In this document: piece after piece, positions 20,001 through 28,623 of the stretch
How the letters are laid out: every line of letters starts with the position of its first letter
Position numbering within the stretch: the first letter of the stretch is position 1
DNA from: Jatrophihabitans endophyticus
GTDB lineage: Bacteria; Actinomycetota; Actinomycetes; Mycobacteriales; Jatrophihabitantaceae
Length of the DNA stretch: 64,000 bases
Assembly: GCF_900129455.1 (NCBI RefSeq)
Contig: NZ_FQVU01000003.1
Span: 62,001 to 126,000, forward strand
Reading direction: 5' to 3'
Made by a program: the position numbers and the translations under genes
The notes under the pieces: model-generated
Seen by the model: only the letters and a program-made list of their open reading frames with translations
What the model was told of the DNA's origin: nothing
Database searches by the model: none

Positions 20001-20346
20001 CCGGCGTGCCGGGATCGGCGGCCCGGGTGACGGCCGGTGGCAGCGCCGCCGCGCGGTCGGTGGCCGCCCGTGCCGCCAGCTCGGGGGCCAGCCCGTCGGC
20101 GAGGCCGGGACAGTGCGCCGCCGTGACCGCCACCAGGTCGGCCAGCAGCCGCGTCGGCTCGGCGTGCTCGGCGGTGAGGGTCAGCCAGCCGACGGGCCGA
20201 CCCGTCTCGGCCAACCAGTCGCGAACCGCGACGGTCTTGCCGGACCCCGCGTCGGCGACGACGGCCACGAGCCTGCGGTCGGCCAGCGCGTCCAGCAACC
20301 GCGACACGCGCGGCCGGCGCAGCTGTGTCCCGCCCGGGAGGCCCAC
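17086..20346 (-). CDS. Large ATPase-TPR transcriptional regulator with C-terminal BTAD/OmpR-type domain
   Basis: The 1086-residue regulator has three parts. An N-terminal STAND/MalT-like ATPase has its P-loop ADAGSGKT at 31-38. A long alanine-rich TPR-like repeat region spans about residues 360-800. The C-terminus carries a winged-helix domain (from LGSFVVLRAG, about residue 835) followed by a bacterial transcriptional activation domain rich in helices. Classical SARP regulators have the DNA-binding and BTAD domains at the N-terminus, so this order is inverted. Ligand and targets are unknown. It is convergent with gpgP (23 bases) and its promoter side faces the leuS leader. Confidence 0.85.
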   Translation of the reverse strand: MGLPGGTQLRRPRVSRLLDALADRRLVAVVADAGSGKTVAVRDWLAETGRPVGWLTLTAEHAEPTRLLADLVAVTAAHCPGLADGLAPELAARAATDRAAALPPAVTRAADPGTPAAALAEALAAAWGETLATPFRLVLDDLHAVAGTAGTTFLADLVRLYPRAVQLTVIDRTPPPFGVERLRASGEYGELGQRALLFDPAETVALFAAFDVPIDEPAAATVTAACAGWATAVRLAVESALSVGTDRLREYVASPAAAAERLTAAVLTPLPAGVRRVLRAMAVLGGVPREVVADEAGELRDLDALAERGLLVTAVDRVLSLTVLARYALDLADPVDEVQRADVLRSAVDAARAVGLADPAVRWAVRLGDVDVVADVVGRFGTQLLDRGVTVPLVEAADLLADAATRDERLDALFAQLFARRGAVHRALDHLDRLDPDAALPSPVAWRVAGALYLQGESAHAAAVLARGAPDGAAADQALVAATRATLAWGRGDGAAGQRHADEALRLAERSGDDTALAGAWVAQALVAVLTGDMDRNRRAYETGLRHAQAAGDVVSEVRIRCNVGSQHNETGRYREALVTLADAVRLGEATGQRTLVALSRCNQGDARLGLGQLEEALQAYDDALAVWTDVDSPMAAHAHQGRGDCLARRGDTARAAAAYRRAVAVGEAHQDAQVLVPALAGLARVELAEDPAVAADLARRAVALPAAVGSLPAQLAAGWVALCTGDRTGAAQWARRAVTDAGRRNAPAALAQALLLAVLADPRARAGDGRLTEAADLLRELDDPIGCCEIALAEARLAADDRSAAAARARLRGLGVRDSAARTAGPLAVLADERAAAVVVRTLGSFVVLRAGTAVPASAWQSRKARDLVKILAARRGRAISREALAEWLWPGSDGTGNRLSVALSTARTVLDPEKTFPPERYLVADRGSVRLDLTTVDLDTEDFARRAEVALAAADTGRADAVALLEAAVAAYPGDFCEEDPYEGWAAQPRDELRARQHRVLRTLAELLATSPRPDAAVPWLITLLGTDPYDEPTHLSLVRTLVRCGRHGEARRAYRGYTERMAEIEVEPAAFPQPRPRDGAGRP

Positions 20347-20627
20347 CCGCGAATTGTGGCAGGACCGACGCGGCCGCGCTGTGCATCGCGGACACCGATG
20401 CGTCGGGCTGCCCCGTATTGGTCCAGGTTCGTCCGGCCACCTAACGCGTTGGTGACCGACGACACAGCGTGCCGCTGCGGGACGGACCCCGTCGCGGTCC
20501 TAGTCTCTCCACCAGGTGCCCCCGCGCCCGGCGGCGACGGACGGCGGGCGCGGGGCGCGCACCACCACCGCGGCGATGCGGACGGCTCTCACCCGGGCAT
20601 CGCGCGGGACGGCCGAGGGCCGCGCGG
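20347..20627. other. Promoter region between the BTAD regulator and leuS leader
   Basis: About 280 bases hold no gene I can support. It must carry the minus-strand promoter of the regulator and the upstream part of the leuS promoter. A palindromic AACGCGTT lies near 20444. Nothing else stood out. Confidence 0.4.
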
Positions 20628-20633
20628 TAGGCT
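20628..20633 (+). promoter_or_regulatory. -10 box of the leuS leader transcript
   Basis: TAGGCT lies 6 bases before the ATG of the leader peptide, matching the spacing of other leaderless starts in this window. Confidence 0.55.
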
Positions 20634-20639
20634 CGCTGC

Positions 20640-20678
20640 ATGAGTAGGGGTCAGCTGCTCCTTACCGGGCCGCGCTGA
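20640..20678 (+). CDS. Leucine-codon leader peptide of leuS
   Basis: A 12-codon frame encodes [12 protein letters not shown] with three consecutive leucine codons (CTG, CTC, CTT) in the middle. It ends 25 bases before a strong terminator hairpin and 100 bases before leuS. This is the arrangement of ribosome-mediated attenuation: when charged leucine tRNA is scarce the ribosome stalls and alters RNA folding. There is no good ribosome site, but a TAGGCT box 6 bases upstream would allow leaderless initiation. Confidence 0.65.
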   Translation: MSRGQLLLTGPR

Positions 20679-20732
20679 CGGATCGTCCGATCCGCGGCGC
20701 GGCGAGCCTCTGCCCATGGCGGGCAGGGGCTC
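20669..20732 (+). terminator. leuS attenuator: pre-terminator stem and terminator hairpin
   Basis: The terminator stem GAGCCTCTGCCC (20704-20715) pairs with GGGCAGGGGCTC (20721-20732) around a five-base loop, followed by TTGTGCTGT. Just upstream GCCGCGC (20669-20675) can pair with GCGCGGC (20697-20703), enclosing a small GGATC/GATCC hairpin. A stalled ribosome on the leucine codons would affect these folds. The folds were recognised by eye and not calculated. Confidence 0.7.
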
Positions 20733-20778
20733 TTGTGCTGTCCGGGCCGCCGACCCCCTCGTACCGAAGGAGCGCACG

Positions 20779-23682
20779 ATGACCACCGCCGCAGACCACG
20801 GCGACACACCCCGCACCGGGGCGCAGCAGTCCGACGTCCCGCCGCACCGCTACACCGGCGCCCGCGCCAACGACATCGAGGTCGCGTGGCAGCAGCGGTG
20901 GGCCGACGAGGGCACGTTCGACGCCCCGAACCCGACCGGGCCGCTCGCCGAGGGCTTCGACCGTGTGGCCATCCGGCCGCAGGCCTTCGTGATGGACATG
21001 TTCCCCTACCCCTCTGGTGCGGGACTGCACGTCGGCCACCCACTCGGCTTCATCGGCACCGACGTCTACTCGCGGTACCGCCGCATGCGCGGCGACAACG
21101 TCCTGCACACCATGGGCTTCGACGCCTTCGGCCTGCCCGCCGAGCAGTTCGCGGTCGAGACCGGACAGCACCCCCGCGTCACGACCGAGGCCAACATGCG
21201 CACCTACCTGCGGCAGCTGCGCCGGCTGGGCCTGGGGCACGACGAGCGGCGCCGGTTCGCGACGATCGACCCCGACTACTACCGCTGGACGCAGTGGATC
21301 TTCCTGCAGATCTTCAACGCCTGGTACGACGTCGACCAGGACAAGGCGCGGCCCGTCGCCGACCTGATCGCCGAGCTCGACGCCGGCGAGCGCCGTCCGA
21401 ACGAGGGGACGAACCCCTTCGGGCGCGACTGGGCCGAGCTGTCCACGCTCGAGCGACGCGAGGTCGTCGACAACCACCGGTTGGCCTACCGCACCGAGTC
21501 GATGGTCAACTGGGCACCGGGGCTCGGCACCGTGCTGTCCAACGAGGAGGTCACCGCCGACGGCCGCTCCGAGCGCGGGAACTTCCCCGTCTTCCGTCGC
21601 CCGCTGCCGCAGTGGATGATGCGCATCACCGCCTACGCCGACCGGCTCGTCCGCGACCTCGACCACATCGACTGGCCCGAGAAGGTGCGCACCATGCAGC
21701 GCAACTGGATCGGTCGCTCCACCGGCGCGCACGTGCGGTTCGCCACCGCGCACGCGGGGGACATCGAGATCTTCACGACGCGCCCCGACACGCTGTTCGG
21801 AACGACGTACATGGTGCTGGCGCCCGAGCACCCGATGGTGGGCGCACTGACGACCGAGTCGTGGCCCGAGGGCACGCGCGATGCGTGGACCGGCGGCGCG
21901 GCGACGCCGACCGAGGCGGTCGCCGCCTACCGGCTCGCCGCCTCGCGCCGGTCCGAGCTCGACCGGCAGGCCGGCGACAAGGCCAAGACCGGCGTCTTCA
22001 CCGGGTCGTTCGCGGTCAACCCCGTCACCGGCGGGACGGTCCCCGTCTTCGTCGCCGACTACGTCCTGATGGGCTACGGCACCGGCGCGATCATGGCCGT
22101 CCCGGGTCAGGACGAGCGCGACTGGGAGTTCGCCGAGGCCTACGAGCTGCCGATCGTGCGCACGGTGCGCCCGAGCGACGGCTTCGAGGAGGCCGGCGGC
22201 AAGGCCTTCACCGGCGACGGGCCGGCCATCAACTCCACCAACGACTCGATCTCGCTGGACGGCCTGGGCATCGCCGAGGCCAAGGCGACGACCATCGCGT
22301 GGCTCGAGGCCGAGGGGCGCGGCCGCGGCGCGGTCACGTACCGGCTGCGGGACTGGCTGTTCAGCCGGCAGCGCTACTGGGGTGAGCCGTTCCCGATCGT
22401 CTACGACGAGACCGGGCTGCCGGTGGCCGTCCCGGATTCGATGCTGCCGGTCGTGCTGCCCGAGACCGACGACTTCTCACCCAAGGCGTTCGCCCCCGAC
22501 GACGTGGAGTCGACGCCCGAGCCGCCGCTGGGGCGTCTGGCCGACTGGGTCGAGGTCGAGCTGGACCTCGGCGACGGGCCGAAGAAGTACCGCCGCGAGA
22601 CCAACACGATGCCCAACTGGGCCGGCTCGTGCTGGTACGAGCTGCGCTACCTGGACCCGACCAACGCCGAGCGGCTCGTCGACCCCGCCATCGAGCGGTA
22701 CTGGATGGGGCCCAACGCCGACCGTCCGCTCGGTGGCGTCGACCTGTACGTCGGCGGCGTGGAGCACGCGGTGCTGCACCTGCTGTACGCCCGGTTCTGG
22801 CACAAGGTGCTCTTCGACCTGGGGCACCTGAGCTCGTCGGAGCCGTTCCACCGCCTGGTGAACCAGGGGATGCTGCAGCTGCCGGCGTACACCAACGCCG
22901 ACGGCTTCTACGTCCCCGCCGCCGAGGTCGTCGAGGAGGACGGCGCCTTCCGCCACGACGGCGTCGAGGTGCGGCAGGAGTTCGGCAAGATCGGCAAGTC
23001 GTTGAAGAACGTCGTCAACCCCGACCAGTTCGTCGCGGAGTACGGCGCCGACACGTTCCGGCTGTTCGAGATGTTCTCGGGCCCGTTGGAGCAGTCCCGG
23101 CCGTGGGACGCCAAGGCGATCGTCGGGCCGTTCCGGCTGCTGCAGCGGTTGTGGCGCGTCGTCGTGGACGAGGACTCCGGTGCGGTGCACGTGGCCGACG
23201 TCGCGGTGCCCGACGAGCTGGACCGGCTGCTGCACAAGACGATCCGTGCCGTCCGCGAGGGTTACGAGACGCTGCGCTTCAACACCTCGATCGCGCGTAT
23301 CACCGAGCTGAACAACGCGATCACCGTCGCCTACCCCGACGGTGGCGCGCCGCGCGCGGTGGCCGAGGCGCTGGTGCTGATGACGGCGCCGCTGGCGCCG
23401 CACGTCGCCGAGGAGCTGTGGGCGAAGCTCGGGCACGGGTCGTCGCTGGCGTGGGCGCAGTTCCCGGTCGCCGACGAGGCGCTGCTGGTCGACGACACGG
23501 TGCAGATCCCGGTGCAGATCAAGGGCAAGGTCCGCGCGGTGGTGGCCGTGCCGGCCGACGCCGACGCCGACGCGATGGAGGCCGCCGCGCGCGCCGACGG
23601 CAAGATCGCCGCCGAGCTCGAAGGGCGCGAGGTCCGTCGCGTGATCGCCGTCCCCGGCCGCCTCGTCAACTTCGTGGTGTGA
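20779..23682 (+). CDS. leuS: Leucyl-tRNA synthetase
   Basis: This 967-residue class I synthetase charges leucine tRNA. The HIGH motif is HVGH at about 84-87 and the KMSKS motif appears as KIGKS at about 737-741. A CP1 editing domain lies between them. The ATG has GAAGGAG upstream at proper spacing; the in-frame ATG at 20716 lies inside the terminator loop and is not used. Expression is probably controlled by the leucine leader upstream. degV follows with a four-base overlap. Confidence 0.97.
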   Translation: MTTAADHGDTPRTGAQQSDVPPHRYTGARANDIEVAWQQRWADEGTFDAPNPTGPLAEGFDRVAIRPQAFVMDMFPYPSGAGLHVGHPLGFIGTDVYSRYRRMRGDNVLHTMGFDAFGLPAEQFAVETGQHPRVTTEANMRTYLRQLRRLGLGHDERRRFATIDPDYYRWTQWIFLQIFNAWYDVDQDKARPVADLIAELDAGERRPNEGTNPFGRDWAELSTLERREVVDNHRLAYRTESMVNWAPGLGTVLSNEEVTADGRSERGNFPVFRRPLPQWMMRITAYADRLVRDLDHIDWPEKVRTMQRNWIGRSTGAHVRFATAHAGDIEIFTTRPDTLFGTTYMVLAPEHPMVGALTTESWPEGTRDAWTGGAATPTEAVAAYRLAASRRSELDRQAGDKAKTGVFTGSFAVNPVTGGTVPVFVADYVLMGYGTGAIMAVPGQDERDWEFAEAYELPIVRTVRPSDGFEEAGGKAFTGDGPAINSTNDSISLDGLGIAEAKATTIAWLEAEGRGRGAVTYRLRDWLFSRQRYWGEPFPIVYDETGLPVAVPDSMLPVVLPETDDFSPKAFAPDDVESTPEPPLGRLADWVEVELDLGDGPKKYRRETNTMPNWAGSCWYELRYLDPTNAERLVDPAIERYWMGPNADRPLGGVDLYVGGVEHAVLHLLYARFWHKVLFDLGHLSSSEPFHRLVNQGMLQLPAYTNADGFYVPAAEVVEEDGAFRHDGVEVRQEFGKIGKSLKNVVNPDQFVAEYGADTFRLFEMFSGPLEQSRPWDAKAIVGPFRLLQRLWRVVVDEDSGAVHVADVAVPDELDRLLHKTIRAVREGYETLRFNTSIARITELNNAITVAYPDGGAPRAVAEALVLMTAPLAPHVAEELWAKLGHGSSLAWAQFPVADEALLVDDTVQIPVQIKGKVRAVVAVPADADADAMEAAARADGKIAAELEGREVRRVIAVPGRLVNFVV

Positions 23683-24542
23683 GCGGGGCGGCGGGGGTGC
23701 GCGTCGGTGTCGTCACCGACTCGACGTCCTGCCTGCCCGCCGAGCTGATCGAACGGCACGGCGTCACCGTCGTCCCGCTTCGGGTGACGCTGGGGCAGCG
23801 GACGGCGGTCGACGACGGGGTCGACGCCACCCCGGCCGACGTCACCCGCGCGCTGCGCGAGAAGTTCCCGGTGCGCACGTCGCGGCCGGCGCCGGCCGAG
23901 TTCGCCGCGGCGTTCCGCGCCGTGCTCGACGCCGGGGCCACGCACGTCGTCTCGGTGCACCTGTCGGCGGCGCTGTCGGGCACGTGGGAGTCGGCCACGC
24001 TGGCCGCCCAGGACTTCCCGCACGGCATGGTGCGCGTCGTCGACTCGCGGGCGACCGCGATGGGGCTCGGCTTCGCGGTGCTCGCCGCGGCCGAGTGTGC
24101 CGCCGCCGGTGGCAGCGCGGCCGCCGTGCAGGGGGCAGCCATCGAGACCGTCGACGCCACCCGCACGATGTTCTACGTCGACACGCTGGAGTACCTGCGG
24201 CGCGGGGGCCGCGTCGGCACGGCCGCGGCGCTGTTCGCGACGTCTCTGTCGGTGAAGCCGCTGCTGCAGATGGTCGAGGGCCAGATCGTCCCGCTGGAGA
24301 AGGTCCGGACGTCGGCGCGGGCGGTGGCGCGGCTGGTCGAGCTCACCACGCGGGCCGCCGCGGGGGGACCGGTCGACCTCGCGGTGCACCACCTCGCGGC
24401 CGCGCAGCGGGCCGAGGCGCTCGCCGGCCAGCTGCGCGAGTCCGTCCCCGACGTGCGGGAGTGCCACGTCGCCGAGCTGGGGGCGGTGATCGGCGCGCAT
24501 CTCGGGCCGGGGGTGCTCGGGACCGTCCTGGTGCGTCGCTGA
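23679..24542 (+). CDS. DegV family fatty-acid-binding protein
   Basis: The 287-residue protein contains [13 protein letters not shown] at the N-terminus and the [19 protein letters not shown] segment typical of DegV. DegV-type proteins (FakB) bind fatty acids and present them to a FakA kinase for phospholipid synthesis. No fakA is adjacent. GTG 23679 overlaps the leuS stop (GTGA); GTG 23697 is an alternative start. The position next to comEA matches the mycobacterial order (Rv2417c). Confidence 0.9.
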   Translation: MSGAAGVRVGVVTDSTSCLPAELIERHGVTVVPLRVTLGQRTAVDDGVDATPADVTRALREKFPVRTSRPAPAEFAAAFRAVLDAGATHVVSVHLSAALSGTWESATLAAQDFPHGMVRVVDSRATAMGLGFAVLAAAECAAAGGSAAAVQGAAIETVDATRTMFYVDTLEYLRRGGRVGTAAALFATSLSVKPLLQMVEGQIVPLEKVRTSARAVARLVELTTRAAAGGPVDLAVHHLAAAQRAEALAGQLRESVPDVRECHVAELGAVIGAHLGPGVLGTVLVRR

Positions 24543-24588
24543 GTCGCCGACGGGGGTCCTTCAGCCACGGCTCGCTACGGTGCCGGGC

Positions 24589-24921
24589 GTGACCGACCGG
24601 GTAGCGCCGCGCCGCGGCTGGTGGCAACCACTGCTGGTGTTCCTGATCGGTCTCGCGCTCGGTGTCCTCGCGCTGGGGACAGTGCTGGTGGGCTGCGCCT
24701 ACCTGGTGCTGCGGCCGTTCGCGAACGCGAGCGAGGATCACAACCCGTCGTTCCGCTACGGCGAACGCGTGCTCGAACAGGCCTACGGCTCGAACGACCC
24801 GCACACCGCCGGACTCGACTGCGGCGCCCTCGTCGACCGCGCCGGCGGGCGGCCGAGTCCGTTCGACCGCGACGAGGCGGTCGACGGCTGCGAGTACGAG
24901 GAGTCGTCGCTGAACGACTGA
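24589..24921 (+). CDS. Small single-pass membrane protein of unknown function
   Basis: The 110-residue protein has one clear hydrophobic segment at about residues 15-42 (PLLVFLIGLALGVLALG). An acidic, cysteine-containing extracytoplasmic tail follows, with CGALVDRAGG and a C-terminal CEYEES. GTG 24589 is chosen because TACGGT (24576-24581) lies exactly 7 bases upstream; GTG 24580 would lie inside that box. I do not recognise a family. It lies between degV and comEA. Confidence 0.6.
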   Translation: MTDRVAPRRGWWQPLLVFLIGLALGVLALGTVLVGCAYLVLRPFANASEDHNPSFRYGERVLEQAYGSNDPHTAGLDCGALVDRAGGRPSPFDRDEAVDGCEYEESSLND

Positions 24922-25078
24922 GCCGCCCGGGTGCCGGCCCGGACGGGCTGAGTCGGGGTCCGCCCCGCTAGCACACCGCGACGACGATTCCGGCTCCGCT
25001 CGTACACACCCCTCGACGCCGTCCACAGCCGGTCGCGGCGGCGGCCGACCGGTCGTGGCGCGACCTAGCGTTCGGCGC

Positions 25079-25933
25079 GTGCGAGAGGGACGGCATGGGC
25101 TGCGGGGCGAGGCGGAACGCGTCGCCGCGCGGGTGCGCGCCGTGGTCGGCGACGAAGCCGGGCCGCGCGACGTCGGCACCGACGACGTGTCGGGTCGGGC
25201 CACGCCGGGCGAGCCGCGGCCGAGCCGGTTCGGGGTGCGGATCGACCCGGGGCGCCGCTCGGTCGTGGCCGTCGGAGTCGTCGTCGTGGTGGCGGCGGTG
25301 CTCACCGGGCTGTGGGTGCTCTCCTCCCGGCCGCGCAGCATGCCGGTGGCCGAGCCGGAGCCGACCGTGCCGGGCGCGTCCGCGCTCGTGCCGTCGGCCG
25401 GCGGAGCCATCCCGAGCGGTGTGCAGCCGAGCGGGGTGCACCCCTCCGGGGCGGTGTCGAGCTCCTCCGGCGCGGCCGGCGGGGCGCTCGTGGTGGTCGA
25501 TGTCGCGGGCAAGGTGCGCCGGCCAGGCCTGTACCGCTTGCCCGCCGGCGCCCGCGTCGACGACGCGCTGAAGGCCGCCGGGGGCGCGCGTCGCGGCGTC
25601 GACCTGAGCAGCCTGAACCTGGCCGCCAGGCTGGTCGACGGGCAGCAGATCGCGGTCGGCCGCCCCGGCGCGGCCGCCCCGGCTCCGGGCGGGCCGTCCC
25701 CGGCCGGTGCCTCGCCGTCGAGTGGCGGCGGCGCGTCGGGCGGGCTCGTCGACCTCAACACCGCCACCCTCGATCAGCTGGAGACCTTGCCCGGCATCGG
25801 CCCCGCGCTGGGGCAGCGCATCCTGGACTACCGCACCGAGCACGGGTCGTTCGCAAGCGTCGACCAGCTCGACGACGTGTCGGGCATCGGCACGGTCACC
25901 TTCACGCGACTCAAGCCGCTGGTGACGGTGTGA
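25079..25933 (+). CDS. comEA: Competence protein ComEA, DNA receptor
   Basis: This 284-residue protein has an arginine-rich cytoplasmic N-terminus and a transmembrane segment at about residues 60-80. A Ser/Gly/Pro-rich linker leads to a SLBB domain (VVDVAGKVRRPGLYRL). The C-terminal helix-hairpin-helix domain contains LVDLNTATLDQLETLPGIG and binds DNA. ComEA captures double-stranded DNA outside the membrane and feeds it to ComEC. TAGCGT lies 7 bases before GTG 25079, supporting a leaderless start. It overlaps comEC by four bases. Confidence 0.93.
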   Translation: MREGRHGLRGEAERVAARVRAVVGDEAGPRDVGTDDVSGRATPGEPRPSRFGVRIDPGRRSVVAVGVVVVVAAVLTGLWVLSSRPRSMPVAEPEPTVPGASALVPSAGGAIPSGVQPSGVHPSGAVSSSSGAAGGALVVVDVAGKVRRPGLYRLPAGARVDDALKAAGGARRGVDLSSLNLAARLVDGQQIAVGRPGAAAPAPGGPSPAGASPSSGGGASGGLVDLNTATLDQLETLPGIGPALGQRILDYRTEHGSFASVDQLDDVSGIGTVTFTRLKPLVTV

Positions 25934-28623
25934 CACCACCTCGGGCGGATCGCGACCGCGCGGTCGAGCCGCTCGACGCCCGGCTCGCGGTGGGTGCGGG
26001 GGCGGCGTGGCTCGCCACCTTCCTGCTGGTGGACTCCGCTACCCCCGCGGCGGCACTCGTGACCACCGCGCTGACCGCGGGCGTGGCCGCCTTGCTGCTG
26101 GTCGCGACCCGCGGCCGGACGTCCGGGGCGGGAATGCGTTCGGCCGGCCTGCTGCGGGCGGCCGCGCTCGCGTGCTGCTGCACGGCACTGGTGCTGCTTC
26201 CCCTCGCGGCCCGGCTGGCCCACGCGCGGGCCGCGCCGCTGCAGCAGCTCGCCCGGCAGCACGCCACCGTGGTGCTCGAGGCGTCGGTGACCGCCGACCC
26301 CAGGGTGCTGGCGGCCAAGGGCCCCGCCGGTGCGCCGCGCGTCGCGGTCGAGACCGCCGCGCTCGAGGTCAGCGTGTCGGAGCGGCAGCCGCCGGCCGTC
26401 GTCGACGGCGACGTGCTGGTCCTGGGCGACGCGGACGACTGGCGCGACGTGCTGCCCGGCCAGCGGGTGCGGCTGCGTGGGGCGCTGCAGCCCGACCTCG
26501 ACGGCGGGGTGCTGTCGGTGACCCTGTTCGGCCGCGACCCGCCACGGCTGCTCGGGCAGCCGCCGTGGTGGCAGCGCGCGGCGGGCACGGTGCGGGCCTC
26601 GCTGCGCCGGGCGGTCGTGGTGCTGCCGGACCAGGAACGCGGCCTGCTGCCCGGGCTGGTCGACGGCGACACCGCGAACCTCGACCCGGTGCTGGCCGAG
26701 CACTTCCGGGCCGCCGGTCTCACCCACCTGGTCGCGGTAAGCGGCACCAACTGCTCGATCGTGGTGGGCGCGGTGCTGCTCGTGCTGCGCCGGCTGCGGG
26801 TGCGGCCGTGGGTGTGCGCCGTCCTCGGCGGTCTGGTGCTGCTGACGTTCGTCGTCGTCGCGCGACCGTCGCCGAGCGTCCTGCGGGCGGCCGCGATGGC
26901 CTCGATCGCGCTTGTCTCGCTGGCCGCCGGGCGGCCCCGCGCCGCGCTGCCGGCGCTCGCGGCGGTGGCGCTCGCCCTGCTCGTGTGGGATCCGACGCTC
27001 GCCACGAGCGCGTCGTTCGCGATGTCGGTGCTGGCCACGGCGGGGCTGCTCGTCCTGGCGCCGGGGTGGGCCCGCGCGCTGCGGGCGCGGGGCGTGCCCG
27101 CCGGGCTGGCCGAGTCGGTCGCGGTGGCCGCGGCCGCCCACCTGGTCACCGCACCCGTCGTCGCCGGGCTGTCCGGGCGCATCAGCGTCGTGGCGGTGGT
27201 CGCCAACGTGCTGGCCGAGCCCGTGGTGGCGGTGACGACCGTCCTCGGTTTCGCCGCGGCCGTGGTCGCGCCGGGCTGGCTCGCGGCCGGCCAGCTGTTC
27301 GCCTGGCTGGCGGGCTGGCCGTGCCGCTGGCTCACCGGGGTCGCCGACCTGTTCGGCGGCCTGCCCGGCGCGACGCTGCCCTGGCTCGGCGGCAGCACCG
27401 GCGCGCTCGCGCTGCTCGGGGTGCTGGCCGTGCTGGGCGTCCTCGCGTTGCGCGCCGGGTTCCGCTACGCCCTGGCCGCGGCCCTGGTCACCGTGGCCGT
27501 GGTGTTGCTGCCGGTGCGCGCGCTGACGTCGGGCTGGCCGCCCACAGGGTGGGTGTTCGCGGCCTGCGACGTCGGCCAGGGCGACGCGTTGGTCCTCGAC
27601 GCGGGCGGTCACGCCGGCGTGCTCGTCGACGCCGGCCCCGATCCGGTGCCGGTGGACCGGTGCCTGCACGAGCTCGGGGTGACGTCGCTGCCGCTCGTCG
27701 TCCTCACCCACCTGCACCTCGACCACGTGGGCGGCCTGGCCGGAGCGGTGCGCGGGCGGCCGGTCGGGCAGGTGCTCACCGGCCCGCTGCCCGATCCGGC
27801 CACCGGCCTGCAGCTGGCGCTGCGGGCGAGCGAGCAGCGCCACCGCATCCTGCGCACGCCGGCGCCGGGCACCCGGTTGCGGGTGGGTGCCGTGACGATC
27901 GAGGTGCTCGGCCCGCGCGCGGCCTATCACGGCACGCGCTCGGACCCGAACAACTCCTCGTTGGTGCTGCGGGCGACCGTCGCGGGCGTGCGCATCCTGC
28001 TGCCCGGCGACGCCGAGATCGAGGCACAGCGGACGCTCGAGCGCTCCGGCGTCGACCTGCGCGCCGACGTGCTCAAGGTGCCGCACCACGGCAGCGCCTA
28101 CTCCGACCCGGCCTTCCTCGCCGCGGCACACGCGCGGGTGGCGATCGTCTCGGTCGGCCTGCACAACGACTACGGCCACCCCAGCCCGGTGCTGCTGGGC
28201 GAGCTCGCCCGCCTCGGCGTCCCGCTGCTGCGCACCGACCGCGACGGCGACGTCGCCGTGGTGTCGGCCGACGGGGGTGTGAGCACCGTCGTGCACGGCA
28301 TCGCGGCGAGTGAGCGGACGGCGGCCGGCGCGGTGCCGAGGCCGTCCGACCGCCCCCTGACGGCGTCGGCGGCCGGTGCGAGGATGGCGCCATGCCTGCA
28401 CGCCCGGTCGGAACCGACGATCTGCCCGAGCCGCTGCCGCCGGTACTCCTGCTCGTCGGCGACGAGGACCTCCTCGTCGACCGCGCCATCGGCGCGATCA
28501 CCGCCGCTGCGGTCCGCGCCGATGCCGACACGGTGGTCACCGAGCGCACCGGCGGCGAGATCGAGGGTTCCGAGCTGCACGAGCTGCTGGGTCCGTCGCT
28601 GTTCGGCGACTCGCGGCTGCTGA
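25930..28623 (+). CDS. comEC: Competence protein ComEC, DNA-uptake channel with metallo-beta-lactamase domain
   Basis: The 897-residue frame covers the ComEC layout. It has N-terminal membrane helices, an OB-like domain (about 85-200), and the competence membrane domain with HLVAVSGTNCSIV and PSPSVLRAAAMA. The C-terminal metallo-beta-lactamase domain carries LTHLHLDHVGGL and PHHGSAYSD. It forms the channel and probably degrades one strand during uptake. The conserved part ends near base 28310, but this frame has no stop until 28623. The last ~100 residues, mostly overlapping holA in another frame, are cysteine- and serine-rich and unlike ComEC. That suggests a lost stop, a natural frameshift or a sequence error. 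Confidence 0.9.
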   Translation: MTPPRADRDRAVEPLDARLAVGAGAAWLATFLLVDSATPAAALVTTALTAGVAALLLVATRGRTSGAGMRSAGLLRAAALACCCTALVLLPLAARLAHARAAPLQQLARQHATVVLEASVTADPRVLAAKGPAGAPRVAVETAALEVSVSERQPPAVVDGDVLVLGDADDWRDVLPGQRVRLRGALQPDLDGGVLSVTLFGRDPPRLLGQPPWWQRAAGTVRASLRRAVVVLPDQERGLLPGLVDGDTANLDPVLAEHFRAAGLTHLVAVSGTNCSIVVGAVLLVLRRLRVRPWVCAVLGGLVLLTFVVVARPSPSVLRAAAMASIALVSLAAGRPRAALPALAAVALALLVWDPTLATSASFAMSVLATAGLLVLAPGWARALRARGVPAGLAESVAVAAAAHLVTAPVVAGLSGRISVVAVVANVLAEPVVAVTTVLGFAAAVVAPGWLAAGQLFAWLAGWPCRWLTGVADLFGGLPGATLPWLGGSTGALALLGVLAVLGVLALRAGFRYALAAALVTVAVVLLPVRALTSGWPPTGWVFAACDVGQGDALVLDAGGHAGVLVDAGPDPVPVDRCLHELGVTSLPLVVLTHLHLDHVGGLAGAVRGRPVGQVLTGPLPDPATGLQLALRASEQRHRILRTPAPGTRLRVGAVTIEVLGPRAAYHGTRSDPNNSSLVLRATVAGVRILLPGDAEIEAQRTLERSGVDLRADVLKVPHHGSAYSDPAFLAAAHARVAIVSVGLHNDYGHPSPVLLGELARLGVPLLRTDRDGDVAVVSADGGVSTVVHGIAASERTAAGAVPRPSDRPLTASAAGARMAPCLHARSEPTICPSRCRRYSCSSATRTSSSTAPSARSPPLRSAPMPTRWSPSAPAARSRVPSCTSCWVRRCSATRGC

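Noticed and set aside
20716-20778. Upstream ATG for leuS
   Set aside because: It lies in the terminator loop and has no ribosome site; ATG 20779 has GAAGGAG at proper distance.
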